Positions 16,151-25,237 of a stretch of 34,256 nt of DNA are shown here, in pieces. Location of the stretch: the IMG/VR virus record IMGVR_UViG_3300013372_004188, positions 1 through 34,256 of that record. One strand, 5' to 3'. A program made the translations under genes and the position numbers. Each line of letters begins with the position of its first letter. The stretch's first letter is position 1. Under the pieces are notes generated by a model. The model did no database searches. It saw only the letters and a list, made by a program, of their open reading frames with translations, and was not told the DNA's origin. The DNA comes from a virus.

Positions 16151-19100
16151 TATCTAGTTCTGAGTGTCCCCCCTAAACGCTTTTCCTCGTTTAAGGTTTC
16201 TAACACTACAGCCTTTATCCTTTCTGACATTTTCTTGTAATCTACACCGCCTTGATTTGAATTCCCTTGAGTCTCTGACTGAGAGTTTTGTCCAGTAACA
16301 TTAATGCTAATGTTGACATCTCCCATCATTTTAGCATTGTTTTCTGTAGTTGTGGTTGGAGCGGAAGGCGTGACTTCGCCGCCATCTGCGAATCTTGGCA
16401 TACGCCCTTGATTCATTGAGTCAAGGAATCTAGTGCCATAATTAGCTGTTGCCCTGCGATTTAAAACGTATTCTCCACCCATTAAGGCTACCTGTCCACC
16501 AGAATTATACCCGCGAATCATTCCTCCGTAAGCTTTACCAGGCTTAAAATTTAAGAAAGAAGAATTTTCTGCCCCTTTTAAGAATTGAGGTCCATTGCCA
16601 GAGGCCATATTAAGAAGCCCCATCCCGCCAGCTTTTGCCGCGCCTCCTGTTGCTCCAGCAGCCGCTTTAGCCGCTCCACCAAAAGCTTGGCCAACTCCAT
16701 AACTTAAAGCTGCACTTAATACAGTGCCAATTAATTGCTTCTTCAAAGCTTTCTTTTGCTCTTTTTCTTGCTGATTAAAAGCTTCTTTTTGTTTTATAAC
16801 ATCTAGCGCTTGGGCTTGTGCAGAACGAATTTCTTGATTTATAACATCATCACCTAGCAATGCATATCTCGACAATTTTTGACTTTGATCTTCAAGGTTT
16901 ATAAATGCAGAACTTTCTCCTCCTCTTAAAATGTCAGTTGCTCCACTTGTTGTGGTTTGACTTGCGAAAGCTCTTAAAGCATCTTCTCCAGAAATTGCTC
17001 CTGCACCACGAACACCAGGAAGGAATATTCCTCCGTTATTCATTCTTCTCAAATTATCAACTCCAATATTTCTTACGGCATCTTTTTTCATGACGAATTC
17101 TCCTCCGGTCAATGTGGCCAATACGTCATCTTTATAACCACTGCCTCCTGTTACCAATCCTCCTTCAGCGAATGGCTTTGGAATTAAACTAGCAACAATT
17201 TGATTAGATGCGCTTTGTAAAAATGCACTTTGTAGCGTCTTCAAGAAACCCATCGCAATACCATTTAAAGCTTGACCAAGATTGTCAGATTGATTTAAAG
17301 CGGCTTCCATAGCTTGGGCCATTCCATCCGCAAACATCTTTGGAGTTTGGTCACCAATTATTTGCTGGAATGTCTGCGCTTGATCTTGTAATTTGCCAGC
17401 TTCAACATACATTCTTTCTCCCGCAGTCATTTCTTTTTTAACTGCATCTATTTCTCCAATTGACATTTTGCCAACATCTCTTCCAGCAGTTCTTCCTTTA
17501 ACAACTTCAGCTAGTCTTGTGTCTCCAGCAAAACCAGCGCGGCCAATATTACCAGAAGTCATTATCCCTAATAATTCACCAGCCGCTCCCTGTCTTGTCT
17601 TTTCTTGATTATTGGAAAGTTCCAGCGCCATGTTCATTTGTCTGGCGCTAAGTTCTCTTGAAGACTTTATTAAATTTTGCTGCTCAAGAATCATTTCATT
17701 AGCGACTTTATTCGCTAATTCTGTAACGCTAACTTGATCATTAAACGCTTTTGCTATTTTTATTTTATCTTCAAGAGCTTTGCCTTCTTCCGCAAATATT
17801 TCTCCCTGTCTTGCGGCAAGAACTTCTGCTGCTCTGCGAGCTTTGCTAGAAGCTAAAGCCTGTTTTTCGCTTTCTAAAATAACTTCATCTGTAACGCCTA
17901 CTAAACTTAAATATTGATCATAAGCCTCTTTTTCTGCACCAACTAATTCCAAATCAGCATAATATTTAGCTTCGGAAGCTAATGCTTCTTTCATCATTTG
18001 GTCAACTTTTTCAGCAGTTGACTTTTCTAACTCTAAGGCAAATTTTGCTGCTCTCTTTTCAATCGGAATTTTTTCACGCATCGCCGCTTCAAATTGTATT
18101 TGAGATTTAAGCATTCTTTCGTCAGAAGCAAATTTAGCCTCTGCCATATCAAGTTCAACTTTATTATTAATTTCTTGTTGAGCTTCTGATTCTGCTAATT
18201 TAGACGCAGCATTGCGCAATCTTTCGTTATATTTTTCTTGTCCTAATGTCGTTCCACTTAACTCTTCATTTAAATAAGCAATATTTTGATTTATCTTTTG
18301 AGTTTCTGTTTGGAAAAGAGAAAGTTTTTGCGCTGCTGCCGCCTGAGCTTGATTAAATTTTTCACCAGTGGACTTGTCAGCTTGTGTCGCAGTTTCTAAA
18401 GATTTTACAACAGATTCTCTTGATTCCTTTGATAATGCGTTAAAATCAACACCTGTTTGATCTTTAAATGTTTTTTTAAATTCTTCAGTCTTGTACCCTC
18501 CTTGTTGAAACTGGGATAAAATTGATGATGTTTGAGTTCTATTTAATTGCCCCAATACATTTCCAAGTTTATTATCAGTAACGCCCTGAAGAGATTTCAT
18601 CAAATCAACACCAGTAGATTCTCTTGCGCCAGCTCTTTCTCGCGCTGCTTTTTTTACCTCTAAATTATATTGTTCTTGGGCATATGCTTGTTCTGTTAAA
18701 ATACCTTTTTTACGCTCTAATAAAGCTATTTCTTTATCTGAATCTAAAGCTCTTTTTGCTTGTGCTTTTCCTATTTCCATTTCGGCATCAAATATATTTC
18801 CTCTAATTTTAAGTCCTAAATCTAAAATAGCATTTTCTGCGTTTAAAGCGTCAACTGATTTAGAAACCTGTTCGACTTTTGTTAAGTTTGCAGCTTGATT
18901 TTTCAAAACAAGATCTTTACCAGCCTGTAAAGCTGCTTCCTGATTGACGTACTTTTCACTAATAACTGTTCCAGCCGCAGTTCCAGTTAACCTTGTCTGC
19001 ACTGCTTTTCCTAAAATTTCATTTAAAGCAGCTTCATCAACATTTCCTTTCGCATCTATTTTTCCAGCGGCAGATAAAGAAGCTAATATTGGCTTAATAT

Positions 19101-22100
19101 CAGCATCCACAAGCCCTTTAAATATTCCTGTTCCCACAACACCTTTTAAAGATTTTTCTATTTGAGTTGAAGCGGAAGCACCTTTCGTTTTTTGTTCTGT
19201 TTTTCTTTGTTCAGTTTCAAATGCAGCTAAAAATTGTTCTGGCGTTACTGCTTTGCCTGTTTTCTCTGCTTCGTCTGCAAGTTTACTTAAAGCTTTTATT
19301 GTTCTATCTGTTCCTGTTTCAAGCGAACCAGCAAATTTCATAACAGTTGGAGCTAATGCGGCAAATGCTGTTATTCCGATACTTAATCCTTTTACCCAAG
19401 GATTTAAATTAGTTCCAATTGTTAATAAAGCTCCACTTGCAGCTTGCCCTACGCTACCAACAGTTTCAATAATATTTGCCGCTGTTGATCCTTGTTCCGC
19501 GAAACTAGATGCAGCGGCAGTTGCTCCAGTTATTGCGGCTTGAAGAGCTATAAATTTACCAACATCAAATTCTTTACCTGCTTTTTGCCCTCCTGTAGCA
19601 GAAGCAGGAGCGCCTCCTGTAGCAGAAGCAGGAGTACGATTTAACATAGCCTCCTCTTGCTTCGCTTTTAATGGAGCGCCTTGTGCTTTTGAAATGGGAA
19701 CTAATTTACCATTTTTTTCTATAAAATAATGATCACCCTTTTGAGTTACGTCGTCTTCTGCAAAATTTGGAATTTTTCCATTAGGCTCATCTCTTGTATT
19801 TATGACCGCAAGACCATTTGGATTTCCTGCGTTTCTTAAACGTCCATCTTGAGTAATACGAATTGTACTCGGAGCAACTCCAGCAGCTATTTCTCTTCCA
19901 ATTGCATCTTTTAATGGGTCTTGTGCAAAATTTGGTATATAACCTAAAGCTGCTCTTGGGCCGCGCTTTGGAAAAACATTTTCTCCAAATTTAGGACTAC
20001 CAGCTGCAACACTGCTACCAAAATTAGATGTATATTTTCCAGAAACATATTTTTCTAATTCGCCTATACTTTTAAATTTTGTTACCGTTCTGTTTCCTTC
20101 TGGACCTTCTTCAACTGTTAAATTTGTTAAATCAGAATAAGGACGCTTTATCCCCCTCTGCTTTCCTTCATTCTGTCCAATTTTTCCTGTAGATGTTGCC
20201 TCCTCTCCTCTCACGGCAACATCGTATATTTTTCTAGCAACGCTGTCCATCAAAGAAGGATTATATGATCCTTTTACTTCTAAAAATCTTGAATTCGGAT
20301 TTTTGATACCAAATGCTGTTTTAATCGGACTGTCTTTCGAAAGGTCAAAGTCAAACCTTGAAGTTACAGTTTGAGCCGATATGTCTTCAAAACTTTTATC
20401 TCCCAATAAAGCTCCAACGCTTGCTTCAAAAATACTACCAGCAAAAGAAGTAAGAGAACCAGGATTGAACTTAGCTTTAGCTTTTGCTATTTGTTCTGGC
20501 TTCGGCATTATTCCACCAGTTACTGCGGTAGCTGTTTTAATCGCTAAATTTTTTCCTACATCTTCCAGTGCAGCTTTTGTTTCTTCTAGCGTCGATCCAG
20601 CGGCTGATTGTTCTGGAACGCCATGAACATTAAAAACTATTTTGTCTTGATTATTGTTTCCAGTTCTAGCTATTGAATAATCTTTGCCTTTACCGGGTAC
20701 AACAAATCTAGTTTCATCTTGGCTTACTAAACTCTTACCTGCTTCAAGTTTTTGACCCACAAGCGCAAGATATTTTCCATCAGTATTTATAGTGTCAGCA
20801 AAATTTGGAACGTATCCACCAGCGGCAGAAATCTTTTTTGCTCCTGCTGGTAAACCATAAGCTCTAGCCATATCTTTATTAAATATAGCTGAACCACCAT
20901 TGGCAAAATTCGGCACAATATATTCGCTGGTATTCGCGATCATTGTTCCTCGTTTACCTCCACCAAAAGCAAAATTAGGAATAGAGACTACTCGGGAAGA
21001 TGAACTCGCGCCACCAACTCCGCGACGAACATCCGCAGCTTCTTGAGCGGGAAGATAACCGCTAGCAGCGCGTCTCCTTACTTGTCCAGTTGTTGCGCTT
21101 AATCCGCCAGCCATTAATGCTGGAGTTACTGACGATGCAATATTTTGAACTTGCTGTAAAGCAGCTAATTGACGATTATAAACTCCAAGCAAATACTCTT
21201 CTTGCTTGGCGCGATCTCCACTCAAAGCAAGAATGGTTGACATTACTTGCTGATCTCTAATAAGAGTGTTAACAACAGCCTGTTCAAGAGCTTGACGCTC
21301 TTTTACTTGACTATTGATTTGTAAAATTGTTTTTAAAGATTCAAGGCCAAATTGAGCAATATCTCTTGTTAATTTTATAAATATAGCGCCTATTATCGGC
21401 AAGCCAACATTGAAAAATACAGCCGAAAGTCCTTTTATTAAACTTCTTGCTATATCGCCGCCAATACTTTCCGAATCCAAAAGATCATTAAAGCCCTCAA
21501 CAAGATTATTTACAAATTTTAGTAAATTACTTAAGCTTTCTGTTACTCCTATTTCAGCTAATTTATTCAAAAGCTGCGTCGCGGATACACTGGCTTTATT
21601 TATCTCTGCGGATAAAGCTTTATTTAATTCTATTTGTCTTACATAAGCTTCGTTTGAAGCTCCAGCAGAGACTTCAACTGCTTGGGAAAATTTAGAATTT
21701 GCACCTTGTAAATCATTTAGCAGAGCAGAAAGAATGTTGATGTTGTATTTGCTAGCTACAGCTTCCAGCAACTCAATTTTCTTTTGTCCTCCAAATTGAT
21801 CAAGCTTTCCCGCTAATTCAGTTAAAAGTTGAATCGCTGGCTTTAAATTACCCTCCGCATCTCTCGAAAATACGCCAATATCTTGAAGCGCTTTAATTGT
21901 CTCGTCGCTTCTTATTCTTGTGAAAATTGTTTTGAGAGCATTACCAATAACCGCACCACCACGCGCAGTTCTTTCTTGCGCGATTGTGATTGCGGCATTT
22001 AACTCATCAAAATTGACTCCAACTTCTTGCGCGATAGACCCCGCACGCGCGAGACCATTGGCGAGATCTTCTGCTGAAACAGCGAATTTAGTGTCAACCG

Positions 22101-22692
22101 CGACTAATTTGTTAATAATTTGAGCGGTTGTAATTCCTGTTTCTCCAAATGAATTAGCGGCGGCGGTCAAAACGTCGACCGCCTCTGATGCTTTTAAGCT
22201 TGTAAACCTTGTTAAAGTTAACGCATCAGTTGTTCTTTTTAAAGTTTCTTCTGCACTTAAACCTTGACGAGAGAATTCAAGAGCAGCTTGTGCAGCAGTT
22301 TGGAATGACTGTCCTGTCATTTTTCCCGCTTCAAAAAGTCTATCTCCAAATTTTGAAAGTTCTGCTCCACTTTTGCCGCTAATTGCCGCAATGTCAGCAA
22401 GAGTTTTTTGAACTTCTATGCCAGTTCTTACAAGGTTGGCAAAGGCATTTTGAACTCCATTTATAATTCCTACTGAAGCTCCGAACGCTAAAACGCGGGC
22501 ATTTGAAGCGGCGATTGACTTTTCAAACTCTGTTGCTAGTCCACTTACACGACCAAGAGGTTGAGCTAAATTTTTAAACGCTGTTGGATCAATGTTAACA
22601 GGAACATTGATCTGACCAACATTTTTAACTCCTTGTTGAATAGAAGCTTCTAAGCCAGATTGAACTACTGGAAGTGATATGCCTTTAGCCAT
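16150..22692 (-). CDS. tail tape measure protein (2180 residues)
   Basis: It sets tail length and is packed inside the tube; at about 0.15 nm per residue the tail could approach 300 nm, less any folded inserts. Residues 60-340 match the TP901-type core (tail core with QTAAQAALEFSRQGLSAEE, 131-149, and NALKTIFTRIRSDETIKALQ, 251-270). Residues 425-450 are hydrophobic. Five (I/V)PNFA motifs lie at 571, 593, 628, 919 and 974. Between them, residues 746-825 look like a PD-(D/E)XK nuclease fold (E756; D781/D783; E805-V-K807). A short domain at 924-972 contains AIGREIAAGV and NTRDEPNG. Residues about 1270-1690 are long helices. The C-terminus has two GGEFVM/GGEYVL repeats (1863, 2072). An AAAGG lies before the start. 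Confidence 0.92.
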   Translation of the reverse strand: MAKGISLPVVQSGLEASIQQGVKNVGQINVPVNIDPTAFKNLAQPLGRVSGLATEFEKSIAASNARVLAFGASVGIINGVQNAFANLVRTGIEVQKTLADIAAISGKSGAELSKFGDRLFEAGKMTGQSFQTAAQAALEFSRQGLSAEETLKRTTDALTLTRFTSLKASEAVDVLTAAANSFGETGITTAQIINKLVAVDTKFAVSAEDLANGLARAGSIAQEVGVNFDELNAAITIAQERTARGGAVIGNALKTIFTRIRSDETIKALQDIGVFSRDAEGNLKPAIQLLTELAGKLDQFGGQKKIELLEAVASKYNINILSALLNDLQGANSKFSQAVEVSAGASNEAYVRQIELNKALSAEINKASVSATQLLNKLAEIGVTESLSNLLKFVNNLVEGFNDLLDSESIGGDIARSLIKGLSAVFFNVGLPIIGAIFIKLTRDIAQFGLESLKTILQINSQVKERQALEQAVVNTLIRDQQVMSTILALSGDRAKQEEYLLGVYNRQLAALQQVQNIASSVTPALMAGGLSATTGQVRRRAASGYLPAQEAADVRRGVGGASSSSRVVSIPNFAFGGGKRGTMIANTSEYIVPNFANGGSAIFNKDMARAYGLPAGAKKISAAGGYVPNFADTINTDGKYLALVGQKLEAGKSLVSQDETRFVVPGKGKDYSIARTGNNNQDKIVFNVHGVPEQSAAGSTLEETKAALEDVGKNLAIKTATAVTGGIMPKPEQIAKAKAKFNPGSLTSFAGSIFEASVGALLGDKSFEDISAQTVTSRFDFDLSKDSPIKTAFGIKNPNSRFLEVKGSYNPSLMDSVARKIYDVAVRGEEATSTGKIGQNEGKQRGIKRPYSDLTNLTVEEGPEGNRTVTKFKSIGELEKYVSGKYTSNFGSSVAAGSPKFGENVFPKRGPRAALGYIPNFAQDPLKDAIGREIAAGVAPSTIRITQDGRLRNAGNPNGLAVINTRDEPNGKIPNFAEDDVTQKGDHYFIEKNGKLVPISKAQGAPLKAKQEEAMLNRTPASATGGAPASATGGQKAGKEFDVGKFIALQAAITGATAAASSFAEQGSTAANIIETVGSVGQAASGALLTIGTNLNPWVKGLSIGITAFAALAPTVMKFAGSLETGTDRTIKALSKLADEAEKTGKAVTPEQFLAAFETEQRKTEQKTKGASASTQIEKSLKGVVGTGIFKGLVDADIKPILASLSAAGKIDAKGNVDEAALNEILGKAVQTRLTGTAAGTVISEKYVNQEAALQAGKDLVLKNQAANLTKVEQVSKSVDALNAENAILDLGLKIRGNIFDAEMEIGKAQAKRALDSDKEIALLERKKGILTEQAYAQEQYNLEVKKAARERAGARESTGVDLMKSLQGVTDNKLGNVLGQLNRTQTSSILSQFQQGGYKTEEFKKTFKDQTGVDFNALSKESRESVVKSLETATQADKSTGEKFNQAQAAAAQKLSLFQTETQKINQNIAYLNEELSGTTLGQEKYNERLRNAASKLAESEAQQEINNKVELDMAEAKFASDERMLKSQIQFEAAMREKIPIEKRAAKFALELEKSTAEKVDQMMKEALASEAKYYADLELVGAEKEAYDQYLSLVGVTDEVILESEKQALASSKARRAAEVLAARQGEIFAEEGKALEDKIKIAKAFNDQVSVTELANKVANEMILEQQNLIKSSRELSARQMNMALELSNNQEKTRQGAAGELLGIMTSGNIGRAGFAGDTRLAEVVKGRTAGRDVGKMSIGEIDAVKKEMTAGERMYVEAGKLQDQAQTFQQIIGDQTPKMFADGMAQAMEAALNQSDNLGQALNGIAMGFLKTLQSAFLQSASNQIVASLIPKPFAEGGLVTGGSGYKDDVLATLTGGEFVMKKDAVRNIGVDNLRRMNNGGIFLPGVRGAGAISGEDALRAFASQTTTSGATDILRGGESSAFINLEDQSQKLSRYALLGDDVINQEIRSAQAQALDVIKQKEAFNQQEKEQKKALKKQLIGTVLSAALSYGVGQAFGGAAKAAAGATGGAAKAGGMGLLNMASGNGPQFLKGAENSSFLNFKPGKAYGGMIRGYNSGGQVALMGGEYVLNRRATANYGTRFLDSMNQGRMPRFADGGEVTPSAPTTTTENNAKMMGDVNISINVTGQNSQSETQGNSNQGGVDYKKMSERIKAVVLETLNEEKRLGGTLRTR

Positions 22693-22700
22693 CCTTTAAC

Positions 22701-22725
22701 CTTTTGAGATATTTACACTCAAAAA
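22701..22725 (-). promoter_or_regulatory. stem-loop just upstream of the tape measure start
   Basis: An 8-base inverted repeat (CTTTTGAG at 22701-22708, CTCAAAAA at 22718-22725) spans a 9-base AT loop in the 34-base gap before the tape measure gene. In the minus-strand RNA the AAAAGG that could serve as ribosome-binding site lies in the stem, so folding could limit translation of this very long gene. The inverted repeat is seen; the control role is inferred. Confidence 0.4.
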
Positions 22726-22726
22726 G

Positions 22727-23728
22727 TTACGCTTCACCGTGCAATTTCATAAGCTCATCCATAGTCATGGTTTTTTTGCCTTTCATGACTTCATTGATCG
22801 TTTTAGCCCCAGAAGTCTTCATTTCTTGCATTTCTTCTTTAGTTGCTCCAAACACAGCCTCTCCACTAGCTTTATCCTTATTTTTCTGCTTTGATTCTAA
22901 GTTTTTCTTTGCTTTTGTCTTGTCGGTATATTCAAATAACTTATCTGGATCTTTTTTTATTTCGTCTGGTATATTTTCTGTAGTCTCAAATACATTTTTA
23001 AATATTTTGCCGTAAATAGTTACTCTAACTTGAAAGTCTGTTAGTTGAACCATAGGCTTGCCCCAAAATTGCATTGGCTGATCTAAAACAAGATAGTATG
23101 GTTGAAAAAAATCTAACAACGCAATTTTTTGCAAATTGTATTCTTTAAAATCATCCATATACTCATTGAAAAATAAAATATATTCAACAAGATCTTCATA
23201 TGTCATTTCTTCAAATTCAGATTCTTTAAATACCTTTTCGTTTAAATTTTCATCTTTGAATAGAGACTCATATATGATATAATCATTTGACCGATTGCTG
23301 GCATACTCTTCAGCAGTTTTGCCTATAACCTCTTTTCTTTGCGAAATCTTTTTTGCAAGCTTTTGCCGCTCTTCGTCAATTTGTTTGCTTATAACTTCTA
23401 TTTCAAGTTTGCGAACAAAATTCTTTTTTGTTAAAATTAAACGATCAATGTAATTTTTTAAAACATCAATTTCTTCTTCTTCCTTTTCTGACCAAAACCC
23501 GTCTTCCACAATTCTTTTTAAAGCTTCTTCTTCCGAAAGAATTCCAGAAGATAAAGCATGTTCGTAAAATTCTTTAAACCTAAAATCAAAAAAAGCTTTT
23601 TCAGCAATTCCTAAATGTTTAATAAAAATAGGGCTACCCCTAAATTTTCTCTTGGAGTAGCCCTTAATAATTTCGTTAAACGATAGGAATAGTTTACTGT
23701 TCGTCAAACTTTCCTGTTTCGATGTCAT
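22727..23728 (-). CDS. unknown tail-assembly gene upstream of tape measure
   Basis: The 333-residue protein has no family I recognise. It is highly charged and mostly helical: EEEALKRIVEDGFWSEKEEE, a Lys/Glu coiled-coil-like stretch (ISKQIDEERQKLAKKISQRK), and a lysine-rich C-terminus ending KKTMTMDELMKLHGEA. The middle has aromatic-rich segments (YILFFNEYMDDFKEYN, ALLDFFQPYYLVLDQPMQFW). With the next gene it occupies the position of the tail assembly chaperone pair between the tail proteins and the tape measure. Its start lies 35 bases inside the previous gene, in the +1 frame, with a stop just upstream of the ATG, so coupled initiation is more likely than a programmed frameshift. Confidence 0.6.
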   Translation of the reverse strand: MTSKQESLTNSKLFLSFNEIIKGYSKRKFRGSPIFIKHLGIAEKAFFDFRFKEFYEHALSSGILSEEEALKRIVEDGFWSEKEEEEIDVLKNYIDRLILTKKNFVRKLEIEVISKQIDEERQKLAKKISQRKEVIGKTAEEYASNRSNDYIIYESLFKDENLNEKVFKESEFEEMTYEDLVEYILFFNEYMDDFKEYNLQKIALLDFFQPYYLVLDQPMQFWGKPMVQLTDFQVRVTIYGKIFKNVFETTENIPDEIKKDPDKLFEYTDKTKAKKNLESKQKNKDKASGEAVFGATKEEMQEMKTSGAKTINEVMKGKKTMTMDELMKLHGEA

Positions 23729-24437
23729 TTTCTAGTTTTTCGAAATCTTCGCGTTTTGCGTTTTTGCTGAAGAACCAAAACGACATGAATGTAGCAAGTT
23801 TTCTATAAGCTTTTGTGTAAATTTCATCTTCGTTCTCGTCCATTTGATGCAGAGATTCTAATTTTTGTTCAGTTGTGGACCCTTTGAACATTGGTTCAAT
23901 ATTTCCGTCTGGCATGATTTGTGTATGAGCCATGTGAAGACAGAACCAACGAACAACATTATTTTGAGCAATATTATCAGCGGTATTTTCAAAAAGAGTT
24001 CTGTATAAAGATTCAACTTGAACCATTCTCATTCTTGTTGTTGTGATTTTATCAATAATTGCGGCTTCCGCTTGTTTGTCGTAATCGCTTTTTGACGTTA
24101 GTCTTAAAAGCTCGTTTTGATATTCTGTAATCTTATTGTAAAGGGTAACTAATTCTTTAGCATCGCCTTCTGACAAAATGCCGCCAGTGTCAGAATATTT
24201 TTTTGTCAACATTCCCTTTGTCAAAATACCCTTTTTGATGCAGTTCGATAGTTCAATACTAAATTGCAATTCGGCATCTTCTAGATTTTTGCGAGAAGGC
24301 TGCTTGATGATTACTCTGACAGGAACATCTTCCTTTATTTTTTGTGTAACAGTAATCTTTTGACCGTTTTCTTCTTTAGTTTCGGTCTTTTCGACTTCTT
24401 TGTTTACCTTTACGATGTAGCTGAATAGTTCTTTCAT
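23694..24437 (-). CDS. possible tail assembly chaperone
   Basis: The 247-residue protein has a beta-rich N-terminus typical of chaperones in this position (MKELFSYIVKVNKEVEKTE, EDVPVRVIIKQPSRKNLEDA) followed by helices with ELSNCIKKGILTKGMLTKKY, where the ILTK/MLTK repeat is notable. Its C-terminus (AYRKLATFMSFWFFSKNAKR) is aromatic. It lies two genes upstream of the tape measure and overlaps both neighbours (4 bases before, 35 after), as tail chaperone genes often do. The assignment is by position and general character only, as I see no diagnostic motif. Confidence 0.5.
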   Translation of the reverse strand: MKELFSYIVKVNKEVEKTETKEENGQKITVTQKIKEDVPVRVIIKQPSRKNLEDAELQFSIELSNCIKKGILTKGMLTKKYSDTGGILSEGDAKELVTLYNKITEYQNELLRLTSKSDYDKQAEAAIIDKITTTRMRMVQVESLYRTLFENTADNIAQNNVVRWFCLHMAHTQIMPDGNIEPMFKGSTTEQKLESLHQMDENEDEIYTKAYRKLATFMSFWFFSKNAKREDFEKLENDIETGKFDEQ

Positions 24438-24730
24438 TGCTTAAATTTGTGGTAAAATTCAACTCTCACGACATCAAATTCAGAAGCCATTTTACGAATA
24501 GACTCGTTTCCCATATCAAGAATGCGCTTTCTTAGCCAAGACATTTGAGCGTCATCTAGATAATTAGCCTGTTTTACTACTGGCTTAAATGATTCTGGCG
24601 CAGAGGAATACAATGTCGTAAATTGACGATCATGCTCGTGCTTTATGTCCTCAAGAACCTCCAGCATCCTTTTAAATAAATCGGATGTGTTTGTTCTTAC
24701 CCTATCATTTAAATATTCTGAACCTGTCAT
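24434..24730 (-). CDS. small helical protein, first gene of the minus-strand tail operon
   Basis: The 98-residue protein (starting MTGSEYLNDRVRTNTSDLFK) is predicted helical and charged, with no motif I recognise. A longer reading from 24841 was rejected: it would overlap the divergent gene at 24783 and add a hydrophobic, non-conserved-looking extension. The chosen ATG has AAGG about 8 bases upstream. It ends in an ATGA overlap with the chaperone-like gene. The 52 bases between it and the plus-strand gene at 24783 must hold promoters for both directions; a weak TTTACA with an AT-rich -10 is readable on the minus strand. Confidence 0.6.
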   Translation of the reverse strand: MTGSEYLNDRVRTNTSDLFKRMLEVLEDIKHEHDRQFTTLYSSAPESFKPVVKQANYLDDAQMSWLRKRILDMGNESIRKMASEFDVVRVEFYHKFKQ

Positions 24731-24755
24731 ACCTTTTACCTTACCATATAATAAA

Positions 24756-24778
24756 TTAGATATAAAAAGTGTAAAGTA
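24756..24778 (+). promoter_or_regulatory. repeated promoter-like element, copy 1
   Basis: The sequence is TTAGATATAAAAA followed by GTGTAAAGTA. It is nearly identical to a second copy at 26669-26692, differing mainly by one base of spacing and one or two substitutions. Here the TATAAAAA core resembles the TATAAATA late promoter of T4, recognised by gp55-type sigma factors, and the phage encodes a sigma of that size at 605. The gene start follows after 4 bases. It has no good -35 box. Promoter function is inferred. Confidence 0.5.
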
Positions 24779-24782
24779 AATT

Positions 24783-25235
24783 ATGGCTATTTCGTATATT
24801 TCCGCAAACGAAAAAAATTTTATAAATGGCGCTTTTGACAATATACATGAAACATTCGCCAGAACTATAACTGTTATTTCTAATCCAAAGCTAACAGTTA
24901 TTTCAAGTTCTCCTACCTATAATTACTTTTACGACAAAGATTCATCTGCTGCCGAAACAGTACAGTATACCGAAAACAAACAGACATTTAAAGCTAGAAT
25001 CAAATACGTTAATAATTCTTTGGACCAAATGCCCGGATCAAGCGCTCAAGATAAATTAATGGTGCCAGCGGGAACAGTTAAAATAAAAGTAGCTGAAGAT
25101 GGGTATTTAGTTTTAAAAGAGGCTAGAAAAGTTGAATTTGATGGCAGACGATACTCTATCGTTTCAGACAACAAACCTTATGGAATGTTTGGGCCAAAAT
25201 ACTATTCTTTTTTTCTTTCGCCAATCAATGAATAA
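24783..25235 (+). CDS. head-closure/connector-like protein candidate
   Basis: The 150-residue protein is predicted mostly beta, with a small barrel-like C-terminus (VPAGTVKIKVAEDGYLVLKE, then KVEFDGRRYSIVSDNKPYG), the kind of layout seen in head-tail stopper proteins. A helical N-terminus (FINGAFDNIHETFARTITVI) precedes it. It is the first of four plus-strand genes that end with the probable major tail protein. This matches the stopper, completion, terminator, tube order of siphovirus genomes. The start is preceded by GTAAATT with no Shine-Dalgarno, like the major tail gene. The function rests on order and fold impression. Confidence 0.5.
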   Translation: MAISYISANEKNFINGAFDNIHETFARTITVISNPKLTVISSSPTYNYFYDKDSSAAETVQYTENKQTFKARIKYVNNSLDQMPGSSAQDKLMVPAGTVKIKVAEDGYLVLKEARKVEFDGRRYSIVSDNKPYGMFGPKYYSFFLSPINE

Positions 25236-25237
25236 AA

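Noticed and set aside
23694-23728. Programmed frameshift joining the two chaperone-position genes, as in lambda G/GT
   Set aside because: The second gene is in the +1 frame with a TAG just before its ATG, the shared window is only about 33 bases, and no slippery heptamer is seen. Coupled initiation is simpler.
24731-24841. Upstream extension of the small gene at 24434-24730
   Set aside because: It would overlap the divergent gene at 24783 and its control region, and the ATG at 24730 has its own AAGG.
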